NCBI GenBank assembly: GCA_944472155.2
Contig: OX235271.1
Location: 101,321,256-101,385,255, forward strand
Origin: Trichobilharzia szidati
Taxonomy: Eukaryota; Platyhelminthes; Trematoda; Strigeidida; Schistosomatidae
Length of the DNA stretch: 64,000 bases
Reading direction: 5' to 3'
In this document: positions 21,598-33,754 of the stretch, one piece after another
Layout: each line of letters starts with the position of its first letter
Numbering within the stretch: the stretch's first letter is position 1
Notes under the pieces: model-generated
The model's database searches: none
What the model was told of the DNA's origin: nothing
What the model saw: the letters and a program-made list of their open reading frames with translations, nothing else
Made by a program: the position numbers and the translations under genes

Positions 21598-21950
21598 AAG
21601 TCCTGCAGGAGGTCAGTCGCTAGCCTTAATAGCTCAGTGGTAGTGTTTCTGACTGCAGCACTGTGTGGTGACGCGGGTTCGAATCTCAGAAGGGATATGA
21701 GTTCCTTCATGGTTGCAGATACGCCTTCCTGACTGTTGAGTGCCAACTAGCACGGAACCTAGGTCGAGCAAGGCTTCCTGTGGCCGATTGCCTCCAACCA
21801 TCTAATATTAGCAATTCAAAGTGCACCGTGATGGTGAGCCACCTAGAATGGTGGCCACATTGCAAACTTGACTGACCGAATTCAGTCTGCAGCAAACAAA
21901 GGACTAGACACAATAAACTAGTTACTTACTAGTGTCCAATCAAAAGAATT
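21598..21950 (+). mobile_element. SINE-C, full unit
   Basis: Starts 'cctgcaggaggtcagtcgct'. The head 'aatagctcagtggtagtgtt', 'tgactgcagcactgtgtgg' and 'gcgggttcgaatctcagaag' closely follows tRNA-Cys(GCA): A box, anticodon arm TGACTGCAG, B box. The body has 'agtgccaactagcacggaac', 'tgcctccaaccatctaatat', 'gtgcaccgtgatggtgagcc' and 'tgaccgaattcagtctgcag', ending in 'actagtgtccaatca'. I see no hammerhead core in this family. Confidence 0.87.
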
Positions 21951-21954
21951 CAAC

Positions 21955-23490
21955 TATACCGTGAAATAGAGAGGTTATGAACACTTATGTTTTCTACTCT
22001 AATGATTAGGATAAATTCATAAACTACAAAAATTGATTACTGGTTCACTTTTTCCTCTGTTGCTTATCTCACTGATATTTATTTTTAGCTGAAAGTCACC
22101 TATAAACCTGGAAGAGTTCCAGCTGTCACTTAGACTTAGGATGTGTTGGTTTCATTCATGAAGTACTTATCTAGATCACTATTAAATAAACCTGAATAGA
22201 TGGGTCGAGTGACAGTGAATACCATTAAGCAGTTGTTCAAGTCTACTTGGTAAAATTTTATGACAAGCTTCAGGTTATTATAATCTAGCCAGAAAACAAA
22301 GAACAGAGTTTGATTCATAAAAATAGTATCAGTGTGATTTTCAAAACATGTTATACAGTAGCGTAACTGGTCCCTCAGTCACTCTTCAACTTCTCACTTA
22401 CTGCACATCTAATCGTGGGGATATCGATATAAAGTTGAGAGTTTTATAAATAACCATGAATGAAGAAAGTAAGTTGATTTTATGAGTAATATAAGAAGAA
22501 TCCACAATGAGAGAACCATAATTGTTTTCCTTGGTTTCTGAAATTCCAAACTCACTAAATAATGAGGATTCCTTCAGGTATAACTACAGGAGAATAAGTG
22601 TAAACATTGTATCCTCTGAAATTCTGTCCTACATAATTATTCAGCAACCAAATGAATCTCAAAAATAAAGAATGCCAAGAAAATAAACCTTTTTTTTCTA
22701 GATTATCCTGGTTGGATTCACCAGACGTCTATCTCTGTGTAAATTGTCGAACACAGATATACTATATAGGACCCAACGTTTACCGCATTGCCCTAATATT
22801 TGACTGCATAAGTAATAAGATCTTATGGTAAATTCTTTCAATAAAAATTGTACCTGACAAGTACACTATTTATTCAGATACTTGTGATCTAACGAGACCT
22901 GATATGAAAGTATCTTCTAGGGTTTGTACATCGAATACTGTCCATAAGGAGTGTGTATGTTCTATTTTTATCCAATTTCATCATAATTATGTGTAGTAGT
23001 ATCACTTTTTCTTCGTCTAGTTTACTGTTAACTAATCTCTTTATCGGTGATTTCTGAATAAATTAGAGTAAAAAGCTGATGTGGTTCAGTCAACGTATTT
23101 CGAACAGTAAGCAACTCTTTTAGAAGTTTTAGAATACATCTGTCACTTTCTAAAAGCAAACGGTTGTCTACAAACTAGTTTAAATCTATCTCCCACCTGA
23201 AGATATAGAATATTTGAGGAGACTGCCGCTTATTCATCTTGAAGTCCTACTAGTTATGTCCACTTAAAAAAGTGAGATGATCATAAATGGCTTCGTTTGA
23301 CCATTATCTAAATCAACCGGCCATCAAATCTCAGTCTTTGAAGTTTGATATGAATCTTGCAGTGAACTATCAACTTTCTTGAAGAAAAAGAAATCAGCAG
23401 TTGGAAATCATAGGCAATATTAGCTGGAGATTATTAACAGTGATACATTTGAGTTTATGTGTTATATTTCTGAAAACTACAAGATCCAGT
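21955..23490. other. A+T-rich DNA without recognised features
   Basis: About 1.5 kb with no convincing gene, tRNA-like sequence or known repeat. Confidence 0.5.
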
Positions 23491-23494
23491 GTTC

Positions 23495-24490
23495 TTTTTA
23501 ATTTCTCGCAGTCCAGGAAGGCAGCAGTACCAGATGGAATTCCCTCCGAAGCACAGAAAACAGACCCAGAGACAGCGGCAGATGTGCTCATGCCAATATT
23601 GCAAGGGTTTGGGAAGAAGGAAAGGTACCTACCGACTGGAAGAAAGGCCGGATACCTTGTCGAGCTACCACAGAAGGGCCACTTAGGCCTCACTCTGCAA
23701 GAACTGGCGTGGAATAATGCTCCTGTCCACGCCAAGTCGCTTCGTCCTGGAGAGAATAAAAGATATATTGGATGCAGAACTGCACTAGCATGGAACAACA
23801 TGGATTCAGGGAAGACAAATCATGTGCCGATCAAATTGTGACTCTACGCATCACAATCGAAGAAGACATAGAATGGCAGTCAAACCTCTACCTCAACCTC
23901 ATCGACTTCGAGAAGGCCTTCACCAGACAGTGTTGACTGAGAAGTAATTTAGAAACTACTTCAACACCTCGGCATTCAGTGCCCAAGTCTTTGTTAACCT
24001 CATTCAACAGCTGGCTATATGACAATGCCACGTGTCAAGTGATTCACAACGGAAAACTCAGCGAGGTGTTTGAAGTGAAAAAAGGAGTAAGACAGTGTTG
24101 GCTGCCTATTATCACCGATGATATTCTTAATTGCAGTGGACTGGATTATGCGTCAGACTGTGCTTTGGGAGTGAGAAGACAGGAAAACGTTGAACTGACC
24201 GATAAGAAGACTCTAGAAGATTTGGATTTCGCAGATGATATATGTCTAATGTCACACAGACTTGAAGACTCGCAGGCAGGCGAAAAGCAACAAACTAGCT
24301 GAAGAGGCAGGCAGTGGAGACAGGACTTCAGGTGAACATAGAGAAGACGGAGGTGATGAAGATAACCAAGAAGTTGGGCAATCATGGAGCTAGTCAGCTG
24401 AAGTGGATGGCAGAAAATAGAAGAAAGTCTAGATGTGTTGTTGAAGCCCTATGTTCCACTCGGAACCCAAGGGAATTATAATAAAATAAC
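23495..24490 (+). pseudogene. RTE reverse transcriptase relic with internal deletion
   Basis: Contains RT-core pieces: SRKAAVPDGIPSEAQKTDPE (the fingers 'PDGIP' motif), GYLVELPQKGHLGL, then in a second frame the IDFEKAF motif carrying the palm aspartate, and in a third KLSEVFEVKKGVRQ (GV[KR]QG region) and LEDLDFADDICLMSHRLED with the catalytic FADD box. At 24,410 it jumps directly to the 3' end 'gttgttgaagccctatgttc', so the C-terminal domain seen at 20.3 kb is deleted. Several frameshifts. Confidence 0.88.
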
Positions 24491-24779
24491 ATAATAGTCT
24501 CATGACTTTTCACGATGTTTGTAAGGATAATTTTTATCTCTTTATCTAATTACTTCTTGTCTTGATTTCCCAATACAAAGTGTAGCAACCTACAGTGTTA
24601 TGTAACAACCTCAAATCTTCCTTGCTGAAGTGTTCTAAAGTAAAATCTTGAATCACTGTCTTGTAATGGACTAAGTCTTTACAAAAGTACAACAGTGTAA
24701 TGAAACTGTAGAACTATTCAATGGTATATTTCATCACGAAATGAAGTTAGTTACACAACTACTAATAACTAGACAGTAG

Positions 24780-25010
24780 TAAATAAACCTCTAGTCCTGA
24801 TACGGGACTCTTCCGTTGTGCACTCTTACGATACCTCCATGGGTCACATCTTGGACGTTTAGATTACAAAGCAACAGTATTTACTCTTTAGTCATTGGAG
24901 TAGAATTCAGTGGCTCATGAATCTTAAGTTACTATTGCTCTGGTGAGTCCCAAACTAGGACAAAATAGCTGTCTAGTTTTATTGGATTATAGTTCGGTAT
25001 ATAAGTTTTT
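24780..25010. mobile_element. SINE-T inverted pair, degenerate
   Basis: 24790-24940 reads as a minus-strand fragment ('gatacgggactcttcc', 'ggattacaaagcaac'-type sequence). 24940-25000 is plus ('ctggtgagtcccaaactagg', 'acaaaatagctgtctag'). Stem II 'gtcccaaactaggac' is intact, but GAAA reads AAAA. Confidence 0.55.
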
Positions 25011-25439
25011 GACTAGAGGTGCACTCTTAACTGATACTAATTTACCCGTTGATTAGATAAGATCCTGTCAAGATTTAAATTATATTTCAACTTTAATCGA
25101 TATATCTAGATTATTCCCCATTAACTGGGAAAAATGTTCTTTTTTATTGTTGCAGATTTTTTTTAAAAAGAAAAATTACATCAGATGAAGATTTTTGAAA
25201 AAAATTAGGTTTCAGAAATTAACAGGTGCAGAGAAATGAGAAAAAAAGGAGGAAGAATAAAAGTGAAAATAAATGTGCCATAGAAAAAATGCTCCTGCAT
25301 TCTTACATTTATTGGTAATTATCGATCGGCAACTGAATGATACTTGTATTATACTTGACTAATGATCGCTTGTTATTTGATAAACGGTTTTTAGTTATTT
25401 GCTATCTTTCATTTACGTACATCCTTTGTAAAATTGGCA

Positions 25440-25695
25440 GAACTAACTTTTTTAAGCTATGAGTTACGTGGGTACAAAGCTCAGAAAGGGACTTCAGTTC
25501 CTTTCAGATAGCAGATGCGCTTTGCTTTCGAATGACCAAAAGAAAGAAGTCTAGATCCACGGCCTCCTGCCGACCACCTCCTACCATCTAATATCAAATA
25601 AAAGTACACTGGAGTGATCGGTCATTCAGCTTGGTGAAAATATTTCAGACCTGACTGATAGAATTCAGCAAGTATTGAGGTCTGTACATTTGACA
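25440..25695 (+). mobile_element. SINE-C, old copy
   Basis: Weak but collinear: 'aaagggacttcagttccttt', 'agatagcagatgcgctttgc', 'ccgaccacctcctaccatct' and 'acctgactgatagaattcag' correspond to successive SINE-C blocks. Confidence 0.6.
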
Positions 25696-25795
25696 TTTGT
25701 TATACCCTAGTGAACAGTCAGTATGCACCTCTGATATATTTTATCAGTCACACAGTTTAATATTCATTCATTTGAAGTTAAAGTCTCGTTATTGT

Positions 25796-26048
25796 TGGGG
25801 TTCCGTTGTCCAACGGTAGAATACTCTTCAGTCACACGGGAGGTCTTGGTTCGATTACCGACCGACGCATCCCTAAACCTCTCCCAAACTGTAGTAAACA
25901 TGGTAAAGAGGGAAGGCTGGACGCGAGAGTAACAATCCTACGCCGTAAAAACAACACGACCGCTACCGAAACTTCATTCTTGAAGCCCCCCCCCCGCCTT
26001 GTTCGACTCAGGAAGCAAGGAACGAAGGAAAGAAAAAAAGCCAAAATA
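25796..26048 (+). mobile_element. SINE-G, diverged
   Basis: 'ttgtccaacggtagaatact' and 'cttggttcgattaccgaccg' mark the A and B boxes; 'taaagagggaaggctggacg', 'gaccgctaccgaaacttcat' and 'ttgaagcccccccccc' follow. A run of ten C replaces part of the tail. Confidence 0.78.
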
Positions 26049-26049
26049 A

Positions 26050-27280
26050 AGTCATAGCAGTAGACTCAAAATAATATGGAATCCTGAGTATACATAGTTG
26101 AATTGTCCTGAATCCGTGATACAAACCTCTTTTGAATAAACAGCTTCCATACAAACCTCCTTTAGGAAATAAGAAAGGAACCAGGGCACTATGGTAAGAA
26201 TAATTAACTACGTACTATATCTAATGAGTAAATCTGTAATGGAACTATGCTGTCATATAAAATGTTGACATAAATAAAATTCTAACTTTGTCAATTAGTG
26301 ATTAAGTTTCTCTTTCGACTTACGGGTACCAAAGTGTGAAAGTGTGTCGTGAAAAATAAGTATCATCATTGACTCACCTCTTGCATAGATGGAAACTGTA
26401 AGCATATCACTTCAAAGCAAGTCAGAGTTAAGGGATCGGTACAAACTGTTCAACCAGTATTGAATCAAAAAGAAAGTTATCGTATATTTGGTTCTTGATA
26501 TAACTAGATAGTAAATCTTATCTCCAAATGCCATTTCTTTCCTCGTGAATAACTTATTACTGATTGTTTTCGTTTCTATACGATTACATTATGATTCGTC
26601 ATACAAAATTCTGTTATAAATTATGGAGCTAAATCAAACGGTGTACAGCTCTTTGGACCCCCCCTACCCAACCTAATAAGTGACCCTTGGAAAGAGTGAA
26701 TAAGTTCCAATTAATTTGAACCGAATAACTCCATCGTCATTCTACGAAATTATGCTGTCTCACTATTCTGTTAAATCTTCAGTAGAAACTGAATACTACT
26801 CAAGATTTTATCCGTAGATTATTCTGCTACTCTGGGATAAACTACAATTTTCAGCATCGAAAAATACCAGTCATTCAGCAGTTTACATTCATGATCTTAT
26901 TAGCCTCAAACTAGGGTTAATTGCTCTCCAGTTCTCCTTGGTTTTTCATGCTTCACTAGTTGATGCCTATTCGTGATGAAATCGGTTAAATCCCTGTAAA
27001 CCCAACATCTGAATGTATAACTAATGTAGTCATGTTTACATATTATCTGATCGATTCATAGTACTGACTGCAGTCTGCACTATGTATCCCAGTGAGTAAA
27101 TCTCTCAGTGAGCAACTGAAAAGTGAATCAATTCTCTCTAGTTTATAGATAAATGACACCAATCCCTACCAGCAAGCACAAAATGCAGATCGTGTAGATA
27201 AAAACAGTTAAGTGAAGAGTCTCTTTTCAGTGAGTTCATTTATGTGGTATTTACGACCACACTAACATGCAATTTTCGAT
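26050..27280. other. A+T-rich DNA; possible SINE-T tail at 26915-27020
   Basis: No gene was recognised. 'ctccagttctccttggtttt', 'gatgaaatcggttaaatccc' and 'tgtaaacccaacatctgaat' resemble the distal part of SINE-T in plus orientation. Confidence 0.4.
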
Positions 27281-27284
27281 AGGT

Positions 27285-27672
27285 ATATCAACAGCTGTCT
27301 TCACTGTATACTGAAGAACCAATCACCAAGAAGTATTAGAAACAAGGAATTGTGAGAGGCGACGAACCAACCTAACGCCCAATAAACATTCTGAAGAAAG
27401 TGAAGATGGATCGGACACACGCTAAGGAGATCACTGGGTGACATCACGCGAAAGGCAGTCGAGTGGAACTCGAATAGTAAACGACAAGTTGGAGATGGGT
27501 CTAAGAGTGACATGGAGGAGGCCATATAAGGAGCAGATGAAGACCTATAAGAAGTCTTGGGGCCAACTAAAGATTACTGCAAAGAACAGGACAAAGTGAT
27601 GTGCTGTTGAGGCCTTGTATTCGACACGGAAACCAAGAGAATTATATATATATATATATAATATATATGATG
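27285..27672 (+). pseudogene. RTE retrotransposon 3' fragment
   Basis: Collinear with 20.6-20.96 kb: 'cagctgtcttcactgtatac', 'gaagatggatcggacacacg', 'tgacatggaggaggccatat' and 'gttgaggccttgtattcgac', then a run of (TA)n at 27646-27670. Stops and frameshifts throughout; only the 3'-terminal 360 bp are present. Confidence 0.82.
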
Positions 27673-27999
27673 TATTGATTGAAGTAGTTAGTCATGGCAA
27701 CAAATACGGAATCAGTCAAAATATCACTGGCATTATGATTTAATCAAATCAAGAGAATACGTCTGAATAGTGAATACTAATCAAAATGTAGCAGAATAGG
27801 TATGGAGATCCATAGGCTTACGTTAACGACTATGTATTAATGAATAATCATTTTGAAAATGAGATGTGATCACCAAAAGCATAGAAAGAAAGATAAACAG
27901 ACATCATGTAAGATGTGAACCAAATAAAGTAGGGTGTAACAGTTACTAAGGCCGGTCAACAACACTAAGTAAACATTGAAAAGAAGAAAAGATAAGAAA

Positions 28000-29990
28000 A
28001 ATAAAATGAAACCTGAAATTAATGAAGGTCAAAACATAAAATGATTGCACTGGTTTCTTTCGAATGCTTAGAAAGGGCTTCCCCAGTGTAGATAGTTAGT
28101 GTTTTGGCAATACAAAGAGGACTTCTCTTTACTTTATAAATGACTCTGAATGCAACTTCAGCGATGAAAGTATATTCAGTTACTGCACCTCTAATTGACT
28201 TACTTTTCCAATTTGCAACCATGCAGCACAATGTTCCATTACTATTTTACATAAGAATTGTCTCGAGAAACCTACATATCTTGCTCTACAAGAACAGGTG
28301 AGTCGACAGTTGCACATAGTAGTGGTTAAATGCTAGAGTTTGTCTTTCGAAGTGTTTGAGAACAACAACTGGAAGGCGAATACTAACCTCAGCGAAAAAG
28401 GTTCTACAAAGAGACGGAGAGATTTGCTTCTTTAAATTGCAAACAAGTTAATTACCTCTGAAGTTTATGTTCATATATTGGACCATTTTTCGGTACAAAA
28501 AAGTGAAGATCCCTGGAAGGCGAATACTAACCTCAGCGAAAAAGGTTCTACAAAGAGACGGAGAGATTTGCTTCTTTAAAATGCAAGCAAGTGAATCACC
28601 TCTGAAGTTTATGTTCATATATTGTACCATTTTTCGGTACAAAAACGTGAAGATCTCTCCATAAGGTTTAGGACTTATGTCTTATGTGCTAATGATACCC
28701 CTTTTAAATTAAAGTTCCCTTCAGAAAGGAGATATCTTGGTCCAGCACATCTGAGCTGCAGATTCTCTGACTAATTGATCATAGATAAAACTAAGTTTCT
28801 TTTCCAACGAAACTGTGAAAGCTTGTTAGATGACCACCCTATGTGGACTCTCTGTAAATTGATCACATCAATTTGCAATCAGTCTTCCTTGTCAGCCGTA
28901 CACTAAGGAAGAAAAGCTTGAGCACGTCTTCTATTTCAAGAGCAAATTTGGTGGATGTATGACAGCTATTAAAAGTCTGCAGAAATGTTATTTAAACCAC
29001 ATTTATCACAAAAATAAGAGAAGTATCATCAGTATGTCTTATGCAAAGAAGGAAACTGTGCACCACTAACTTCAGTGGGCCATTTTCTAGACTTTCCGTC
29101 AAATAGTATGCAGCTAATGGTTCTAAGGATAGTCCCATGGATACAACATCTTGCTATCTGTGAATAACGTGGTTAAACTGGATATTCCGCGTACACCTAA
29201 ACAAAGTTCCCTCAGTAGTTAGTTCTGCATTCCAGGAAACAAATCGTTTCTATAAATGGAACGCTTGTGAAAAGTGACTCGGCCCATGCTTTTATCATAT
29301 ACACTCAGTCCTTCCATGCCATCTACAAATGTCAAGAGTATTACAGACAGAGTGTTTAGCTATTTGTCTTCTTTAGCCTCCAGTAATTCTCCTAACCATT
29401 TTGTAAGAGGATAATATCAGGACCCAGACATGTATAGAAATGAACGAAGTGGAAGATCATCCTTGTTGTTTTAATGCATTCCTAAAAGTTCTGACTCATT
29501 AATTGGTCATCTGTTAATCCTAAAACATCAGTGAGTTGTCTTTTGATTAATTCAGTTTTGTTTTGTTTCTCTGGGCAATGTAAACAATTTGTTGTTATCC
29601 GAGAGTATGGATTATATTTTATCAATGTCAACCTTTGAATCCATTACGACTATATCATAACCTTTATCAGGACATCTTTTTTGTAGGTTTTTGTTGCATC
29701 TTAAGTGAATAAGTTGTTCTTTTTGCTTCTTGCTTAAGAAATCATTGGCATTTGATTTTGTGCTAAAACACTGATACCAGAAGTCAAGTATGATTGATAT
29801 TAGGCGTCTGAATTCCTGTTCACAGACGCAGGTAAGATCCTTAATTTTAATGGTCGATCGGTTCGCATTGCAAAAATTTATTCAAGCAGATAAGGTTTCC
29901 ATTTGTTTCGAAGACAAAAGTGTTGGTAAGTAGTCAAAGAAAAAGTTTTAGAATCATGAAGAAACTTACGTTGAAATTCGATTGATTTGA
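28000..29990 (-). pseudogene. Decayed Penelope-like element
   Basis: On the minus strand, 29.69-29.58 kb reads CPDKGYDIVVMDSKVDIDKI followed by SILSDNN, the same block as KDIVILPADKG...VILDTEDY in the PLE at 49.2 kb. It is followed by EKNKTELIKRQLTDVLGL and, after many stops, a weak GAxPxLHKTY-like match. Near 28.2-28.0 kb, VIYKVKRSPLCIAKTLTIYT may be an eroded GIY-YIG start. The divergence from the 47-kb copy marks another PLE lineage and an old insertion. The RT catalytic boxes are not readable. Confidence 0.6.
28369..28658. repeat. 144-bp tandem duplication
   Basis: 28369-28512 is repeated at 28513-28657 with only a few changes ('ctggaaggcgaatactaacc' starts each copy, 'tttttcggtacaaaaa' near the end). 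It lies inside the decayed PLE and must be younger than it. Confidence 0.92.
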
Positions 29991-30239
29991 GATGTTTGAT
30001 TAGGTTTGAGTGTATCGTATGGCATATGTACTCTGGTGACTATTGTGACATAATCAGTGAACATTTCTGTTTCATCAGATGGCAGTTTAAATGACGAGCT
30101 GAATCTTTGTAATATATTTCTTTCCAGCTCTGGAGCACGCAAAATAATGGAATCGATATGTTTCCCTGTATGATGTTTAAGAGACTTGGTTTTCAGATAG
30201 TTATGATTTCTGTGCAGTACCTTCTAATACTATTTCGGA

Positions 30240-30585
30240 TTTGATGATATTAGATGGTTGGAGACAATCGACAGGAAGCCTTGCTCGACCTATGTTTCGT
30301 GCTAGTTGGCACTCACCAGTCAACAAGGCGTATCTGCAACCATGAAGGAACTCATATCCCTTCTGAGATTCGAACCCGCGTCACCACCCAGTGCCACAGT
30401 CAGAGACGTTACCACTGAGCTATTCGGTCTCGCGACCATCATCAAATCAATGTGCACCGTGATGGCGAGCTACCTAGAATGGTGGCCACATTTCAAACCT
30501 GACTGATAGAATTCAGTCTACACCAAAGAAAGGACTAGACACACCACACTAGTTACTAGTGTTTATGCAGTCATTGAGGAGATGA
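30240..30585. mobile_element. SINE-C with head and body in opposite orientation
   Basis: 30243-30437 is the SINE-C head on the minus strand ('attagatggttggagacaat' ... 'ccactgagctattcggtctc'). From about 30445 the distal body runs on the plus strand ('aatgtgcaccgtgatggcga' ... 'cactagttactagtgtt'). The two halves are complementary parts of one unit, as a 5' inversion during insertion would give. Confidence 0.82.
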
Positions 30586-31079
30586 ACATTTTCATTCACT
30601 TTAGTAAACCAGATAGAACAATGCAGAAACTCATTGAGCTGTTTTACTATCAAAAGATCCTTGCTAAATTACTGCCTTTTTCACATCTGAACGGTGAAAT
30701 TCTTCCTAAACATTTCCATTAAGGATAACGACTTCATTATATTAGGGTAAAGTTCGATTAGCATTCATTGTTATCAGTTCAAACTTCAAAGCAAATCCAT
30801 AGTAGGCTGGTTTTTTCCAAATAAAATTCACTTCATATTTCTCAACTAAAAATAAAACTCACATAAACAGGTTTATATAAAAATGATTCCGAACGGAACA
30901 CAATCAGTTTTTCCCAATAAATGACACTCTGAAAGTTGTTTTCAACCTAAAGTTTTAGGCATTTTCATATTTAAAAACGATAAAATGTTCCATGAAAATT
31001 AAAAAAAGAATTTTTACGATGCGGTAAAAGTGATAGGGAATAGAAAGAAAAAAGGAAAAAAATTCTCTTCTACACTATC

Positions 31080-31470
31080 AAAGATGAAACACACCGAACC
31101 GACATCATTTAGCGAACCATTGAAAATTAGGAAGCATTAAATAGATAGTTTACATTAATATCATAATTTTCCTCAGGGAACTAATAATAACACACCTCCG
31201 GTGATCGAGTGAAAAAAAACTTCATAGTCCTTGGCAAGTACGTATAATAACCAGTCACCGGACTAGAATCCAGTGTTCTGTGAATTCTAACTTCTATCGA
31301 CTCGAGATTCAGCTTCAACATCATTCAGTATCATTGGGGAGTGACTGTTCTCACACCCAACTTAATGTTTACCACTGGTCAAGATTTCTCAGTGGAATAC
31401 CAAGAAACCAATCTTGAAGTTGCTCATCAATGAACACAGAATTATTATCATTTATGTGGGTCAGGAGGAG
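31080..31470 (-). mobile_element. SINE-T, old copy
   Basis: Collinear but diverged: 'gacatcatttagcgaaccat', 'aattctaacttctatcgact', 'gagtgactgttctcacaccc' and 'aatgtttaccactggtcaag'. The head and hammerhead are not readable. Confidence 0.6.
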
Positions 31471-31489
31471 ATATGATTGATTTCAGGAT

Positions 31490-31830
31490 CGATTTCGTCA
31501 GGAACCGAAATCAGTTAAAGAACCGTCGAAAACCAGGGAATATTGTGTAACTGTCGATTTTTTTATTTCTTTACATTCCCAGTGGAACATAGGGCTTCAA
31601 GCTAGAGGCTTGAAGTTTCGGTAGCAGTGGTGTTTATTTTTACAGGATGGGGTTGCTAGCCTCATGCCCAACCTTCGCTCTTTACCAGTCTTATTATTGG
31701 CTTAGCGAAGTTCTGGAGTGCGTCCAGTGGCGAGGAATCGAACCCCGAACTACATGTGCGATCAGCAAGCATTCTACCACTGTGCCACCGATGCGTAACT
31801 GTCGATACATGATGAAATCCCCCTAGACAC
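31490..31830 (-). mobile_element. SINE-T fragment split by a SINE-G
   Basis: 'aaccgaaatcagttaaagaa' ... 'cagggaatattgtgtaactg' on the left and 'atacatgatgaaatcccc' on the right are SINE-T pieces, interrupted by the SINE-G at 31559-31794. Confidence 0.65.
31559..31794 (-). mobile_element. SINE-G with perfect 12-bp target duplication
   Basis: GTAACTGTCGAT occurs at 31547-31558 and again at 31795-31806, exactly at the borders of a complete minus-strand SINE-G ('cattcccagtggaacatagg' ... 'gccaccgatgc'). This fixes the family's limits: about 236 bp from the tRNA-Gly-like start to the A/T tail. Confidence 0.92.
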
Positions 31831-32279
31831 CTGACAAACGCAATTTATGAAATATACATGGTGAATCTTTAATTAGAAACCGGAAATTCACGAATTAACG
31901 GGAGAAAATAAGAAGAAAAAGGTTATGATTAAACAGACAACAGAGAAAATGGAAAGCGCTGTAGGGAAGACTGTGATCACGACTATGTAAAATACAGGAC
32001 CTACATAAACACATCTGAATCTAATATGCTCCTGATGATTAATCCTCAGTTCTTCCAAATCTAATTTCCATTTCCCTAACGAAGAGAGCATAAATCGTAG
32101 ATACCTTCATTTGAAGATATAGACGGTTGTTATTGACTCAGTCTCACATTACATGATATATACAGACCCATTTGATTATTAAGTATAGTGAATAAGCTTT
32201 TTTTCTGCCTCAACTATATTAAACCACGATAAATGATAAACTAAGTCACTTCAAGCTAATTTCTGTGTACAATATGGAT

Positions 32280-33050
32280 CTTTTAAAAGATTCTTTGTAT
32301 ACATATGTCCAAACCAAGTTCAGATTTACCACTTTTAAAAAAAGGCAGCCAGTAGGCATATGATATTCATTATTACAAAAAGAAATCTTGCCAATGGGTT
32401 TATCAAAATAACACTTAACAAGAATTTACAACATCTCAGCTTGTATACAGTAAATTAGTTCACACTTCTCTAAATTGAGGTGATTTCTACGTTGTCAAAT
32501 GAATGAATTGATAAAGATAACAAAACATATGCAGACTGTCAGATTTGATGATTCTATAAATTATAAAAATAACATGTGTTTAGATGTAATGAATATCCTT
32601 ATCACATTTGCGTTGATTTTGTCACCTCATGGGGGGGGGGGGGGAGAAGGGTGTTAGAACCAGGTCAAATTCTGTCTTAAATCACCATTTCTATTCAGAT
32701 CATTTGTAGTCTATTTAAATGTAAAGTGCTTCTGATATGAGACATACTTTGGGATTTGTGAAAATTTCTGGAATGATTTCAATATTATGAAAACCCGTTT
32801 TGTGGCCTGGATCCATAATGTGTGTAGACCTGTGGTCGATGATTTTTCAAGCTTTTCTAATCCCATTGAATATCCCGGTGGTTGAATAGAAGCTGTATGG
32901 TGTTCATTTCTTTTGGCCTTGATTTCTCGTAAGTTTCAATTTAATTATAATTCTAATCTTTCATTTTATAGACAGTTTATGAATCCTTCGGAATTGGGTT
33001 TTTCACGTTCATTGAAGAAGATTTATTGTGTACACTGATGAGCCACTGGG
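32280..33050 (-). pseudogene. PLE 3' end (GIY-YIG region and 3' UTR), left arm
   Basis: The reverse complement matches 38.3-39.2 kb in several blocks: 'cattttatagac' (32970), 'ggtgttcatttct' with 'tgatttctcg' (32900), 'accaggtcaaattctgtc' (32660) and 'tatgtccaaaccaagttc' (32306). The coding part is too broken to read alone; the right-arm copy shows it is PLE. A run of 14 G at 32631-32644 corresponds to a C-rich stretch at 38.68 kb. Confidence 0.72.
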
Positions 33051-33754
33051 GTATAATCACTTTTATGTTGTCTACTGCCTACTGCTCACTGAATCCTGTC
33101 AGTTAAGTATACAATATGGTCAGCACTTTCAATTGGTGTTAAATGGTTTGAGGAAAAACTAGTAGGCTGTTATTATTATTCGTCAGCAAGGACTGTCTAC
33201 AGGTTCAAAGGTAGTGATTTCCTTCCAGAGTAATTACCATATTGATTAACTTTGTCGAATGCAGCAGTTTAATGACTTTAAATAAGGAATACGACTTCAT
33301 AAGTGAACAAACAAATAAGAAATGAACTGGCTATTTTTTACAATACCAGTAATGAATGGAATAAAATAACCCTGAAATTCATCAACTTTTGGCTTTCTCT
33401 GAATTATGATGACAATCAGGTCAGTGGAAAATGAGTCTCAGAGATAAACAACTCAATGAATAACACTATTATAAGTATTGTTTGCATCAATCTTATATAC
33501 CAAAATACTTTGTATGGTATTTGTTTAAAACGAATTAACATTCAGTTTTCGAATCTCACTGCAAACCTATATATTCTCTTCTTATTCTATTTTTCAATTG
33601 ACTGTCGAATTAGTAATTTGAGGACTCCTAGTTCGAAGCCTATTACGAAATAGATTTCCCTCCGAATTTCACTAACTACCCATCAGATAAATATTAAACT
33701 GTCAATCTAAAAATTTCTAAATTAGTATTACCAATACTTAACTACCTGCCATGG

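Noticed and set aside
28369..28658. CRISPR-like direct repeats
   Set aside because: There are only two adjacent copies, no spacers, and the context is a eukaryotic retroelement.
32631..32644. Run of 14 G as a G-quadruplex or signal
   Set aside because: It is a single homopolymer in a decayed PLE whose partner at 38.68 kb has an interrupted C-rich stretch; length may be a slippage or assembly effect.
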